A program made the translations under genes and the position numbers. A model generated the notes under the pieces. The model worked only from the letters and a program-made list of their open reading frames with translations, did no database searches and was not told the DNA's origin. Of a stretch of 64,000 bases of DNA, positions 24,833 to 38,200 are shown piece after piece (position 1 is the first letter of the stretch; every line of letters begins with the position of its first letter). The stretch covers positions 124,001 through 188,000 of the forward strand of contig JAQGDQ010000133.1 in the NCBI GenBank assembly GCA_030141605.1, read 5' to 3'. Origin of the DNA: Tubiluchus corallicola. Its lineage: Eukaryota > Priapulida > Priapulimorpha > Priapulimorphida > Tubiluchidae.

Positions 24833-26890
24833 CCCGTGAAACATATATCATTTCATGCTAGATATTAAAATTTTGGTAAACATCATAACAAACTTTTAAC
24901 TATTATGTAAAAATCTTTATGCTATATGTAAAAATATGTAAAAAAATATGATAACAAGTTGTACTGGCTTTCCAAGACCTCGTCTATCAGATTAAAAATA
25001 AAAATTAGCAGCACTAGTTGCCAATTTTCATACTGCTACTTAAAGTTGAAAGGACCAACAAACTAGAAATGAACACGCATAAAATTTTATCAGCATAAGC
25101 ATGAATGTGTGTGTTGCCAATGACGCTGCCATTTATACTAGTAGCTTTATTATTTTTTGATTAATGGTGCAATCTGAATCTGATGCTGGCAGACTGAAAG
25201 TCCTATTTGCCATCACAGCTATAATCAAAAATAAGGAAAGCATGGCCAATACAAATTAAGTAGTATACCACCAGTTTAGAACAATTACATAAAATTACAA
25301 ATGCAGTCACAAGTTTAATGACAAAATAAACACTAAATTCCAGCTAAAAATAACACAAGCTCAATACTAAAAGAAACTATTTAACAAAATGAAAACTACT
25401 GCGACTCATCATAATTACATTATATGCCATTTACTGCTAAGCCAGCGGGTTGCTGACACAACTTCTGACAGACTAATACTGCAGTCAGCCACTTTTTGGC
25501 AAAGTAGCCCATGTACTGCACTTGCAATACTGTGCATGATGTGCGACACATCTCAGAAACAAGCATGACATATATATATATATAGGGTGCCTAAGAACTG
25601 CACGGAGTCTCACATACGTGAAAATAGAAGATCTATAATTAATCAAAATTTTAGGCAAGTTTTACTAGTAAAGCATTGTGGCATTTGGACAAGTTGCATC
25701 TGACAACATTTATTGCCCTGTTTTATCTGTATGAGTACTGCACATGTACTTCAAAGATTTAAAAACTTAAATTGTTTAACTTGCCTAACTCATATCAAAC
25801 TTTACAATGATAATAATTTAGTGACATTAGTAATAATAACAATAACATATTACAACAAATAGCTGTGAGTAAAACTACAATTAAACTGCCTGTATGAGCC
25901 TAAAACAACAGTCTATAAATAACTGGTATTGTCACTTACATGAAACAGAAACTGTATATAAGCAATTTTGGCTTGCCATGGGAATTATAATAAGCATATC
26001 ATGCACAATTCACACATGGGTCATAATGCAAAATCCTGGGTATAAATAGTTCACCAGCCTTTAAAACTCGACGAACAGGCTCTAATACTTAAAAAAAGCA
26101 AATTAAGACACTGAACCTATACAATATAGTGCAGATTACAAAACCCTGGTTAGAAGGTAAAATAATGGCTCAAGAGCCCGGTACTGAAGAAAAAATGTTG
26201 ACAAAAAAGCAGACATCTCATCTACCCTAATACACCTCATATGAGGTAAAATATACGTGATATGTGCTAAACAAAATGTTATTATTATTACTTATAATTA
26301 TGTCAAAAGAGTTGTCATCTTTAAGCTTAAAAAGTTTGTAACCTTACGTATACTCATCGCCTTGAAGCAATTCAGAAGTGTTATCTTCACTTGGAGCATG
26401 ATGTGGATTTATTTTCTATAATTATCTTTTCCAGGGTTTAGTGGAAAACCAGGGAATTATCTTAATCAGGGTTTTGTAACTTTCGCTGAAAAACATTTTT
26501 TTATAAGGTGCAAACTCACTTTTTATGAGTTGCTTAGTAGTTTGCAAATTTATCATGGTTATTGGTTTTTTTTTGCTGTTGCATTTTTGTTTTTGTATTT
26601 CTGCACGTTTATGTATTTTTTATTATAGTTATGTCTACTGTCATTAGCGTCCTTTTGTTTACTGTCCGTTGAGAAGGGTTGTTGACTCGATAACCTTTGG
26701 TTTTTCGCCACCCTTTCTCCTATGTTCGTTTGTATTTTTGTGTATTTTATTATCAAATCGTGTATTTATGGAGGAAAATAAATTACTATCACTATTACTC
26801 CAGAACAAAGGTGTAGTACTATTTATCTAGTAAGTGCATATTAGATTTTGACTGACGATATTACACTGTAGTAAACTAATTCCTTTTTAA
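24833..26890. other. Intergenic, upstream of URI1
   Basis: AT-rich and without a recognisable coding frame. The first few hundred bases should contain the URI1 promoter and 5' UTR, but I see no clear core element. A short (TA)n lies near 25570. From about 26550 to 26805 there is a T-rich stretch ending in AATAAATTACTATCACTATT, which resembles the 3' tail of a LINE and precedes the LINE fragment below. Confidence 0.5.
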
Positions 26891-26894
26891 GACC

Positions 26895-27106
26895 TTTTCG
26901 TCGACTTCAGGGACATTCTGGTAAACTTATTCGTCCAAATCCTACTATTAGTATTAAGTATTAAAACTAAAGTAATATAATGTACGGAAACATTTTTTAG
27001 TCATCGTGTGATTAGTTAATGGAATCGTCTCCCAAGCAATGTAGCAGCTTCAGGGAACATAAGCAAATTTAAAAGTGCAATGAGAGTGGCGGGCTCAATG
27101 TAACTA
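26895..27106 (+). pseudogene. LINE reverse transcriptase 3'-end fragment
   Basis: Reads GHSGKLIRPNPTIS and, after a frameshift, SHRVIS-stop-WNRLPSNVAASGN, ISKFKSAM and a stop at 27104-27106. The order RGHS...FFxxRVxxxWNxLP...FK is the usual C-terminal signature of jockey/CR1-type RT proteins. An internal stop and a shift make it dead. No longer upstream part is recognised. Confidence 0.65.
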
Positions 27107-27424
27107 TAGCCATTGGCTAGCGCCACTAAACCATTCAATAGTATAAAAACGATTAGCTCTCGAGATCAAATGTTGCCCATCCTAATTAAAGTAGTATTAG
27201 TTGCTTTTTAAACTACAATTAAAACTTAATTGTTAGCTATTATTATTTGAATATTTAATTAATTATTAAATATAAAAACGGTGCTTAAAAGACTGCAACA
27301 AACGGTAACCTCGTTATTTCAGTTCAAGTCATATGGGAAATCTTTTACGCTTGTATTGTTGTAGATATGATCAAAGTCAGAGATTTAGATGAAGCACTGC
27401 TGACGCTTAATGACGAGTAATGAT

Positions 27425-27775
27425 GATGATAGACAGCAATCTCTACCAGAAAACGAATTCGAATCGAATCGAATTTGTGACTTTCGAATTAGAATCGAAC
27501 CGAATTTCGGAGTCGAATTCGAATTGAGTTTGAAATATTTTCGAACTACTAGTAAAAAGTGGTCTTACAAAGATCATGCATATTAGTTGATTCTGTTCTA
27601 CAGTCAAACCACTATTAGAAATTTTTCACAGAAACCGCAGCTAAATTGTGCTAATTTCGTGCTGTTTCAAATATTTCAATGATAAAGAACGTATGTGGTT
27701 GAAGTGCTGAATTATTCGATTCTACAATAGGTTCGAATCGAATTCGAACTAAAAAAACTCATTCGATGCTCACCT
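27425..27775. mobile_element. Possible hAT-like remnant rich in TTCGAATCGAATT
   Basis: Clusters of GAATTCGAATCGAAT-type sequence occur at both ends (27465-27545 and 27715-27760). The right end, read inward, is TAGAGGTGAGCATCGAATG, like many hAT termini. The flanks (TAATGACGAGTAATG near 27410 and TAATGACGACTAATG from about 27776) are similar. The left terminus does not match well, so the call is weak. Confidence 0.35.
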
Positions 27776-28510
27776 CTAATGACGACTAATGTAACAGCCA
27801 AGCACCTCTTTTTTAGTTTCAACTCCGTCAGGACTGCACCGTTCAAAATAAGTCTTATAAAACCTTTGACTTTTCTGTTACAGTCTGAGCACAGAAAAAC
27901 TAAATGATTACAAATTAGTTGCTGTTATATTCACGAGAATCTCAGCTATCCGATCATGCTATTTGTTTAAACATCTATAAGTGATTTAATTGGATAAAAT
28001 TAAGAAAAACGCGCCCTTTCAGGCATTCCAGCTTAGCCTATTGAGTAGCTTAGTCTGGTTGATCGTACAGACTATTTTATTGATCGCCTGCTTGCTGCGG
28101 CCAAAGAGAACTATAAGTAATAATATTAGTACTAACATAATCTCTATGAAGCGAACCGTCTGGCGTGCAGAGCTCCAGAAAAAACTAACCGATCAGCTTA
28201 GGAGAAATTAAGGCTGTTTCATCTTTTAACAAGAAGTTCTCCTTAAAAATAGAGTAGACTTGAGGACAAAGTGTATTAGAATGTTGTGTCTGAATAGCTG
28301 AAATTTTCTGCATTATCCGGTTTCACACAAGTGATACTGTATATTGTTACGGTGCAAGCATTGCAGCTACTGAAAGTTTTTTTTTAATTTTTCGTCAAAA
28401 ATCGTTTTTTAATTTGTTTAAGGTAAGCAGTTCATATATAATTTTTCATGAAAATCCATTGTGTGAGGACTAGAAACCTACAAAAATTATGAACGAGCAC
28501 TCGAGCAGTA
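27776..28510. other. Intergenic stretch, nothing recognised
   Basis: AT-rich sequence with no supported gene, RNA or element. A 73-codon plus-strand frame at 27990-28211 has a hydrophobic middle but no family resemblance and no splice context; I do not call it. Confidence 0.4.
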
Positions 28511-28519
28511 TTGAGCAGC

Positions 28520-28871
28520 AATTCATGAACCGCAAACGCTTACGGTCCTGCAGGAGCAGTATGGATGCGCATCTCTCTGCTTAAGTTTCCGGCAAAACCA
28601 AACAATATTTCTATAATTTTGCTTCCTGCAGATAAAAGAGCGATAAGCCTGTAAATGCCTTTGACTGTAATATCCCCATTTTTTATCTTTAACAAGCAGT
28701 ACTAGTGTAGATAACATCAACGATTGCGGCAGGTAGCCGTGTGTTACACAGGAGGTGAATAAACATGCCAACATGATTGCCAGCAGAAAGGAATGTAGTA
28801 CGGAAATGTTCACCTTTAAGTCCGTCTGGACCAGCTGATTTATGTAAAGAAAGCTTACCAATAATTGTCAT
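28520..28871 (-). pseudogene. LINE reverse transcriptase N-terminal fragment
   Basis: On the minus strand: KLSLHKSAGPDGLKGEHF, then after a frameshift NGDITVKGIYRLIALLSAGS and KIIEILFGFAG. This is the start of a non-LTR RT domain (K-S-A/P-G-x-D-G followed by N/xYRPIALLS). The frame is broken at least twice and it ends directly at the adjoining (GA)n tract. Confidence 0.8.
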
Positions 28872-28879
28872 CTACCAAT

Positions 28880-29069
<190 letters not shown>

Positions 29070-29617
29070 GAGCTAAGCAAGCAGAAATACAAAAATGTGC
29101 CTGTATTGGTATTATATAAAGTAGCAAAATACTGACAAAACATTTGGCTCTTTAAATAGAATTATATAATCAACAATTCACGAATATTTCGCACAGTGTT
29201 TATCTACCTTTCTTAATACATTAATTTTGGCGATAGAAATAGACTCACATATATACATATTTACCTACCAAGTTAGCTTATAAAGCTATACGCATTAATA
29301 AGCAAAGGTTATAGACAGTTTTCCAAGAGCGAATTTCTCGAAATGGAACCTGGAACTTGTAGTTAGTTGCCCTGGTGGAGATTAAACACTATTTCTGAGA
29401 CCTCCACGAATGTTTTCTTTTGTATGGAGTTCGGTCAAGTGTTGCAAAAAAAGAACGCACGAAAAAACGCCCATTTTTGGCACCCGATAGCCACCGTCTA
29501 CGCAATGTTTCATGGAAATCTGTTCGGTAGTTTTTTGTGTTATAAGCCTAGCTAACTACTATAGCAGGCAAAAACAACTAAAAGTTTTGACCCTAAACTC
29601 ATATTTTACTAAGCCGG

Positions 29618-29766
29618 TGTGCCATTTTTCCTCTGCCGTTTTTACCAGTGCCATTTTACATACTTTTCCATTTGTGATATTTTTTCCGTGTTATTTTTTC
29701 GTGCCATTTTTACTTACTTTTTCATTTGTGCCACTTTTCCTGTGTCATTTTTACTTACATTCATTT
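29618..29766. repeat. Diverged ~28-bp minisatellite
   Basis: Repeated GTGCCATTTTTACTTACTTT and TTCATTTGTG-like blocks, about five copies with indels. Non-coding, intergenic. Confidence 0.5.
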
Positions 29767-30085
29767 AATATAGTGTAATATTTCATGTGAGAATATTATT
29801 AGCTCAAATCTTTATTAGTCTTGACAACCAAGCCAATCAAAACAGCAGTCAAAGCACTAACCTATAGGTGACTTAACCAAGTAGGCGATTACTTATAGTT
29901 AATATTGGCCACGCAGTTGATCCGTTTGGTGGACTACCAACGAAGAACCAACTAGCCAACTGTTGGCTATCGCACGAAGTGACCAACCATCCAACACAGC
30001 TGAACAATTTGTTATTAACAGCACACGGCTGTACTTGACTAACTCTCTTATCTATTATGCAGCCATTGGTCAGTCAGATGAATGG

Positions 30086-30162
<77 letters not shown>

Positions 30163-30222
30163 GTCATAATCATCATCGTAGTCGTAATCATCATCATCAT
30201 CGTCATCGTCATTATCGCCATC
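30086..30222. repeat. (TCA)n trinucleotide microsatellite
   Basis: Pure TCA repeats to about 30163, then an interrupted tail with TCG and TAG variants. The apparent poly-Ser, poly-His and poly-Asp frames come from the repeat and are not evidence of a gene. Confidence 0.97.
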
Positions 30223-31281
30223 ATAAATCACTCGAATTTCCTTGACTAGCTTTGCTGCTAAATAAATTGATAACATTTATTTTGCAAGAGTATATTAACC
30301 AGTGAAGACTGACAGCGCAAATCAGTCACTGATTTGTATTTGTCGTCAAAAGGCGACATCAAAGTAGGGGAGTGGTCACAGCAGAAGTATGTAGCACGCC
30401 ATTCTGATGATTTAATAGGTAGATCGCAAGTTGGAAAGTTGGGAACACTGTTTTAGATGGTTTCGTCAGGCATTCTGCCTAGTGACGAAAATGTGAATCA
30501 TCATCTGCGTAGGCCTGTTTTCTTTCATAAGAACTACTATTAAGAAGTTTTAGGTCTTCTAATTTTTTGAACATGTTTACGGATAGTTTGCGTCGTTTCA
30601 TATAAATGAATGAATATATAACGTACGTATGAATAGACATGCATTCTTCAAATGTAGAGGTAATGCCATTTTGCCCAAGAAATATTGGGGTATTACATAC
30701 GTGTGTTACATAAATTTAAATCTAGGAAATTAAGGTAACTTAGGGGGCGCCCCAAAATCGTTACTAATTGAGGCCCGCAACTCATACCTGAGGTGCGACC
30801 CTGTGGGCCCTACAGCGAAAGTTGTGAAAAATTGAAAAACTTCATTAGTGTTAGGTTAACTTTGTTGTTGTCATAAATATGTTGTCATGAGCACAGGCTG
30901 TTACTACGCTCAGCAGTACCTTTCAGGTGCCGGCTCGCCAGATTCACACCCAGTTTAGGCCAATTAAAACCAAATAATCATCTTTCATAATTTGAGCTCA
31001 GCATTCAAGCCTAAAATATTAAATCATTAGCCTTGCAGACAAAGTTACAATTCTGCTATTGCAATAATATTGAAGAATTAACAGTATTAATGATTATGAT
31101 ATAATAGCTATTACAAATCAAAATAGGCCAACAATTACGAAAATGTCTATATCTCAAGCTTTTGCAAATGTTTGACCGTAAAGTAGTCTTTAAATTTTCG
31201 AATTAGAATAATTTAGGTTACTTTATGATATCAATATCGGACAAATATCATGAAACATCTGAATGTGAACGTGTTAAGCAC
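30223..31281. other. Intergenic, 3' flank of the 7TM receptor gene
   Basis: No coding frame is supported. The part near 31281 is expected to hold the receptor 3' UTR (minus strand). A GGGGCGCCCC palindrome lies near 30744 but has no context. Confidence 0.4.
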
Positions 31282-32256
31282 TCATGCTTTTGGTAATTCA
31301 CTCGGCATGACTTGAACACTGCGGCCAGCGTTTTCTGGAATGCTGCTGTGCACATTAGTCTTTATAGTGTCTTGCTCCCCCGAGGGATGAATTTTCATTC
31401 TTCGCAGCAGTTTTGCGAGAGCATTTTGGTTTTCTGCAATGTTGACTCCATACATGATTGGAGCAATGATGAAATTAATAAATGTAAGATCTTCTGCTAG
31501 CCTAATTGACCACATGGGCAAGCACAGACAGATTTCTACAATGCAGTTGAATATCATGTATATCATCCACGTTGTAAAGAACAACACCAAGATCCTAGCA
31601 ACTGCTATTGTGGCCTTATTATCGCGCTTTTCCTTTTTCTTAGTTGTTGCTGTGCTTACCGCTCTGGCTCGTACTTTTCTCGCAATCTGTACGTAAGCGG
31701 CTACCACAATCACTGCTGGGGCACCAACGGTCAGTACGTATAAAATTAACAAAGCAATATTTCCCATTTCGAAAGTGCATCTTCCCGTTTTATGAAAGTC
31801 CCATGCATATGAAGCAATCGTAAAGACTAATGGATAGCTCCAAAGAAAAACAACAACAAGCATGAGCTTCTTTGTAGTAAAAGACGTCTTATGCCAAACT
31901 GGATGGACTACGCTAAGGTATCGTTCCATGGCTATTGCACACACGTGGTAATACACCACACACCCTGAACCATGTAACAATCCTATAATGGCACAGTTTA
32001 ACCGAGGAACCATTAGATATGTAGTGACGACCCTCATTACAAGCATTGATGAGCATATCAAGTCCGAGGAAGTCAGTGACAGCAGCAAGATGTTTTTAAC
32101 TGTTCCTGGTTTCCCAGATTTCACTGCTGTAACAGTCATGATGGTATTAGTCATTATGGCTGCGAATGCTAGTGATAGTTCCAGAGCTGCTAGCAAGTGC
32201 GTTGACAGGCCTGGTGCAATTTCTAAGAACGCTGAAGATCCGTTGGATGTATCCAT
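31282..32256 (-). CDS. Rhodopsin-like (class A) GPCR, single exon, orphan
   Basis: A 324-residue seven-helix receptor of the plasma membrane. A short N-terminus carries an N-glycosylation site (NGSS, residue 5). Helices lie at about 22-46, 54-80, 88-113, 130-150, 167-194, 216-242 and 252-276. Visible class A features: Asp65 in helix 2 (SLTSSDL), Cys88 and Cys160 as the likely disulfide, ERY (111-113) in place of DRY, Trp139 in helix 4 and Trp230 in helix 6. Odd points: helix 6 has TWMIYMIF without the usual proline, and NPxxY is replaced by APIMY (265-269). The third loop is strongly basic (KKKEKRDNK). Being intronless, it could derive from a retrocopy or a tandemly expanded family. Ligand and subfamily cannot be assigned. 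The start is the first ATG upstream of helix 1. Confidence 0.9.
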   Translation of the reverse strand: MDTSNGSSAFLEIAPGLSTHLLAALELSLAFAAIMTNTIMTVTAVKSGKPGTVKNILLLSLTSSDLICSSMLVMRVVTTYLMVPRLNCAIIGLLHGSGCVVYYHVCAIAMERYLSVVHPVWHKTSFTTKKLMLVVVFLWSYPLVFTIASYAWDFHKTGRCTFEMGNIALLILYVLTVGAPAVIVVAAYVQIARKVRARAVSTATTKKKEKRDNKATIAVARILVLFFTTWMIYMIFNCIVEICLCLPMWSIRLAEDLTFINFIIAPIMYGVNIAENQNALAKLLRRMKIHPSGEQDTIKTNVHSSIPENAGRSVQVMPSELPKA

Positions 32257-35202
32257 TTTCTCTCTATATGGAACTATTCTGTGATTATGCGTTCAATCTT
32301 TTTACATTATTTAAAGCTTTACGCTCGCAAGTTCTGTTTCTAGATCTCGTTTGATGATGATAACTTGCCGATTGTAATATCGCGTAATATTTGATACGCC
32401 GATGCCTGCCTGATGTCTGGCCACTTAACAAACTTTGTAGCTTTGAATTAGCATCAGCACGCGCTACAATCCATGACGCAAATCTTTCACGCAACCTCTT
32501 CGAAAATTGGCTTTGATTTTCATGCAAAGAAATTGTCACATGCAACATATGTCAGGCAAATACGTAATTAAATCCGTTGGGTTCTATTGAGAATATCGCC
32601 GTATTCTGTCCGCAATAACATAAAAATATCACAATCAATAAAAACTTTTGCGATTTATCACTGATTTACAAAGTCAACTTATAAAGCATTGCAATTTACG
32701 CATAACAAATTGCGTGACCAACATATTTCGTCGTGTCTTCAGCGTCAGAGCAAAACATTGTCAGTCACGTCAATTTTCTTTATGAAATTTAGTTGTGAAA
32801 GCTTTTAGCTGCGGTAACGACAGACTTAAGTTGGTATATGCAGACTTGACAAAGGCAGTACTTATTAGATTGAGTCACCAGCAAGATATTTAAAACTTAA
32901 TTTAAATTTAGACTCCTCTGATATGTTTATGCCAGACAAAGCTACGTCCATGCACAACGATTAGTTATTACAATCACATTTTACGCCTACAATAGTAACA
33001 AATTAAAACAATACTGTATTTAAACTCACCTAGTTAAAAGAGTAATTCACTATTATTTAATCGTTTGTAAAGCCAGGTATGTAAAATTCGTCGTGAGCAG
33101 TCCAATATAATACATAACTTACATAAGCAATACTGTCATATACGGTCAGGGCAATCTTTTAAAACGATATGCATTAAAACATATCCTTCATACTAAAGGT
33201 CATCGTATTCGCATTATAATGGTCACAGCACAAAATTAACACTAGTGAAGGAAAAGTTTGTCAATTATAACCGACACACGTCAGTATGCTGTTAGTATTA
33301 TGACTAGTATCATTTAAGTGTCCTAATTCAGTTCACTCACCATTTGTGCCAGCATTAAAAATTACCATAATACTAAAGATAATTGCTATACACACAAATA
33401 TGTCAACTCTACTAATTACATGCAAGAACAACAACAGGAAAATAAAAGCTACCCACATGAAACAAGAAGGACGACCACAAATAAAAAAAATTGATATGTT
33501 TCCAGCATCAGAGTCATTTGCAATATTTGCCCCCTCCCCAGACTGCCAGGTTGACTAGCATAATTAATGGGCGGTGGCGTATATGTTAAAAACATGAAAT
33601 TTTATGCTTCGGACGATAAAGCAGTAACAGTGGGGCAGTGGAAATGAGAAATGCAATATCAGCAGCTTAGTCGAAAAGCAGCAGTAAATAGCAAAAACGT
33701 TAATTAAAAGCCATTAAACTTTATTTTTTTCATACAGCTTTGGGTTAATTAATAAACGTTGCAAATGATACATTCAACAGAATAAGGTTTTGATTAATAT
33801 TATTCGTAGTTGAAAAGTGAAAACTTAGATTTGTTCCTCTGCACATACATATCCGTTGACTTAAAATATTTAATTTACCCGAAGAGCAAGCTAGAGCTTG
33901 TAGCTGAGCAGATTAGGAAGAAAACATTGTTTAATAAACAGGATTAGCGCGTCGTTAACACGCTTAAAGGTTTCGGAAATACGATGATACGGGTAGATTG
34001 CAAGCAAGCTGCACAGCTTACACTTCAGTTGTAAAAAGTTACCACTAAACTTGTTTAGTGACAACCAATATGGGTAAGGTCAAGGGACCTCTTATTATAG
34101 GCTGGCTTGACAAGTTATCTTTATGAGCATTGTATTAATCATAATGTCAATTATGTGTTTCTATCTAGACATACTGTGACTTTATTAAGTTTTATAACAT
34201 ATTCTTCTGAGAGGGCTAGCAACATTTCCCCAGCAAAACGCAAAAATTATATCGTTTTGGTAATATTTTTCATAATTATTTCGATACTTGAAGTCAGTTG
34301 AAGATAATATTTGAGACAAGATGAATTGTAGCTAAGTGCTCTTGCTTCACTCCTGATGTTAAGTAATGCCATAGCAGGCTAGCAAATGAGTGACAATACC
34401 TACATTCTGGGGAAATTTCGCACACCAAACTGATTCTGACTATTCCAGTACCACATTGAAAGGAAATGATTCGCATCCGAATGTGCTCAGAAACTCCTGC
34501 TGGGAAATGGAATTACGAAATACAGAAACTATTTTTCGTTCAAAGTGAGCGCGTCCAAGCGTGAAGTGATTGCTACTTTAAATTGATTTTACTACTTACA
34601 TGAGGCGTTCATCACAAATTTATTGTTGAAACTTTATTTTACTTACTTATTTATTTATTATTTTTATTTTATTCATTTTCTGTCCATACACGCAAAATTA
34701 CATACAACACAGTACAAAAATACATATTTCATATAAAAAATTGGCATAAAAATAAAGCTGTACATTACACAAAATGATTGTATAATTGCGTCTCAAAAAT
34801 TTTGAGCAAATCTAGAGAAAACGACAAGTTCACTAGGTACAAGGCATTAACAGTGGACTAGAACATTTGTTTACAAGTTAATTACAAGTTTTTATAACAC
34901 ATCATCGATGACCTATCTAACCGATCACCTTCTAACATTTTTCTCAAAATTTAATATTAAAATAAGCTCAACTTCGGGAAGACTTGGTTTTTTCTTTAAC
35001 TGAAGGAAATGCAGAAAAACTGGAATTGGGATTTGATTTGAGCTAGCTATCTTTTTTACAAGCCCAAGTCCAAGCAGAACAATAATTATTATATACTGTG
35101 CCTTTAAAGAAAACTGTAGAACTTGTTTGCATTGAGCAAGACGTAGCGGTGCCTGACAGAGTGGCGGTGCATTAGAAATTTAAGCATCGCAAATTTACGA
35201 AT
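32257..35202. other. Intergenic between receptor and MRPL3 genes
   Basis: A divergent pair, so promoters of both genes should lie here. AT-rich with no recognised gene, RNA or complete element. Short frames near 32285-32548 (minus) and 33346-33558 (plus) show no family resemblance. Just before 35203 the sequence AATATGGCGGC overlaps the MRPL3 start and fits the YY1-type motif often found at animal housekeeping genes; that role is inference. Confidence 0.5.
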
Positions 35203-38200
35203 ATGGCGGCTTCCTTGAAATCATGTTTTATCTGTAATGGTTCATTAGAAAGTTTGGAAAAACTAAGCAAAAGGTACTATAATTTATATCTTCCATAGTT
35301 ACGTAATAACTAAAGGTAATCAAGTTTTAGCTAAACAACGTCAGCGTTTCCTATACAATATTTCTTAATTTCATTCGTAGGCATGTAGTCTAGAAGCCTT
35401 TTGTCGATTTGTTTGTTCACTGCTATAGTTGAAACTTAACAATGTATAACGCTTTTAGGTTAGATTTTTAGCGTCATAGTTTTCGCAGTTTTTGGGGTAT
35501 GGTGGACGGCGGTAATAATGTTCTGTTTTACAACGTGTTTACCATACTGCGTTTATTGGTGTTTCATGTATTTAACTGAAATGTACTTATAGTCGTCATT
35601 GAGAAATTTGGAGGAATGCAAGCTTCTTAATCTGTGTTCCAGCACAAGACTGGAACTCCAGTAAATATATGTGTTTTATTATTAACTAGGGTAATTATTA
35701 TTTACTCTATTAATTTAATGAGTTACTACTACGTTTTTTCACATTATCATCCAACCACCCCAAATTCACTAATCTTTAAAATAAGAGCAACGTGTTAAGG
35801 ACATTATGGTCGCATGTTGCCCCTTGCATTTGGCTTTGTTATTCTTAGTCCTTGTGTGTTTTCTTGTAATTATTGCATCTAACCATGTATGTGAAATAAA
35901 TAATCTATATCTGGAGTAATCACAGGCTCGCAGCCGTTCATTTGATTATTGAACCGAATTTTTAGTAAACTATATTCGTAATTATTTTATGTAAGTTTAG
36001 CTGCTTTGGCCAATCACTTCGCTCTGAACTGTGCTGTAGGAAGTCATTGCTACTTAGCCTTTTGTCTCAGATAAAGTTCCAAGTCCAAAAACATCTCAGA
36101 TGGAAATCAACATCTCTTACATGACTTTCAAGTCTAAACGTGATCACAGAAACATGTTAGTTCATACAGTTGTGCCATAGCTTAATAGCAAATAAACAGC
36201 TGTCTCTAATAGAAAGCAAATAGACTGTAATACTAAATTGTAAAAGTAAACTATAATACTCACTGTAACCATAACTATAATGATTACTGTCTTCATATCC
36301 ATAAATTACAGTGCTGCAACTGCATTTGAACATTTGAAGCATTTAGTTGCACCCACTGTACATTTCTTAATCGTCTGTATCTGCATCTGCAATTTTTAAC
36401 ACTGTCTCATCTTATGCCGTACTGTGTTTTTATGAACTTATCTAAGCTTATGCTTTGTACTTTTCACATTAATTGTTTTTGCTGTGTAAGCTGTGTTGAA
36501 ACACTGTGTAACATAGCACTTTTTGAAAATCAACAACCATTATTATTAATTATTTTGACTAGCTAGTATATTGTAACTGACCAAAAAACACCTTAATTTA
36601 TTGACGGACTCACGAAAACCACTTGATTCAGATTTGAATTCAACTGTACCAGTACAACAATACAGAAGTAGAACTGATAATTATTTGCAAAGTGTAAGAT
36701 TTTCTGAATTACAAAAAATATAATCAATTTAACTGATTAGTAATGAATATAGTCTAGATAGTGTGAGAGTATATAGTACTAACATTTGGAAATGTTTGGG
36801 TTATAATTGAATTAAGCCCTGTCTTCATCACAAGATGCAAAGTGGTATAGTATCCATGGGATTCCACTTGTAATCCAAAGGTCTGTGGTTCACATCCAGG
36901 CTAAGCAATAACTTTTTACATATAACTCCTTTTGGTTAGTTTTGTCTTCAAAATTATGTTCTCGTTCCATTACTAAATACCATTTGCTTTGATTCATTTT
37001 TAGGCCTTCGGTTTTGCTAACTTTTGTTCGATTTCGACGCAGGACCACAGTGCCACCAGCCTGGTGGCAGCGCCAGTATGATAAAAGTGCTCCTGAAAGC
37101 TTGACAGCAGAAAATGAAGCATTTTTGCAGGAAATAGTAAAAGAAAAATACTCAAAAAGCAGTCTGTTGAAGGATGGTCCATGGGAGCGTGGTGAATGGG
37201 TGACAAAAAGGTATGTTGTTTGCATTTAAGGCTGTTTTGTGTTTGATTTTTATACATTTTGGCACACTCCAAGGTGGAGTCCAGGTGCTTATTGCCAGGG
37301 TTTATTCATTTCAGTTGGTTGTGGCAGAACAGGAATCTATCTCATTAACAAGGATGTGCCACTAAGATGAAACACCACTAGCAGAGGTGTTTCAGCCATG
37401 TTTGACTGTGTATGCAACCTTCCTCAATCAGGCCCAGAAACTGTATGATTAAAACTACTCAAAATGAGATTGAACTCAGATGGTCATTATCCCATTCATT
37501 AACTGGCTTTGATGTTGGCTTACTTTCATTTGGTAAGCATACACTGTGACCAGTCAGCTGTTTTCGCTCCATTTTAAAATATCTTATCTGATCATCTTCA
37601 AGATTTAATTGTATTAAAACTGCTAATTTAGTATTTTTGTACTACACATGTACAGAGCTCAATTTAGCCTGGAAACAGCATAAGATAGAGATGTTTAAAG
37701 TCTCGCCACATTTTTGACTCAATATTTACTTTCTACTACAAAAGCAAAGAATCAGAGCAGATTTTTATACTTACACACTAAAGCTATAACTCCATGTGCG
37801 AATTCATGATGTGCATTGATTGTTTCCATGTGCCTGTGAATGCTAGGCATATCAACAATATTCACAGTGCTCTTTCTTCCATTTATGATCGCTGTTTATG
37901 AAAATTGCAAGTTTTTTTTGGAAGCCAGGTTTTTGTCGAAATTTCAGTGTGATAGTTATAGCGATGGCATTAGCTTGTTATTGTAAAATTAGATGAAAAA
38001 AGAAGTACACGTTTTGGGTGCACAACATTTTGTAGAGGAGAGAACAATATGGCACATATCATCGTTTAGTGAAAGAAGATATATAACACATAAGTATACG
38101 CTTCTTCCACCCTTTAGAAACTCAAATAGAGGAAATATTATTGTGTGTACATTTTGCAATGACCGAAATTCACCTAGCCAGAAATTTCAGTAAGCCAATC

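Noticed and set aside
26135-26480. TTACAAAACCCTGRTTA inverted pair suggesting a 345-bp MITE
   Set aside because: Arms match for only about 17 bases and no target-site duplication is found; could be chance or part of a larger repeat.
30070-30276. Frames encoding poly-Ser, poly-His or poly-Asp
   Set aside because: They are the three readings of a (TCA)n microsatellite; no flanking conserved sequence or splice context.
31312-32354. Plus-strand frames opposite the 7TM receptor
   Set aside because: Shadows of the receptor gene on the other strand; no family resemblance.
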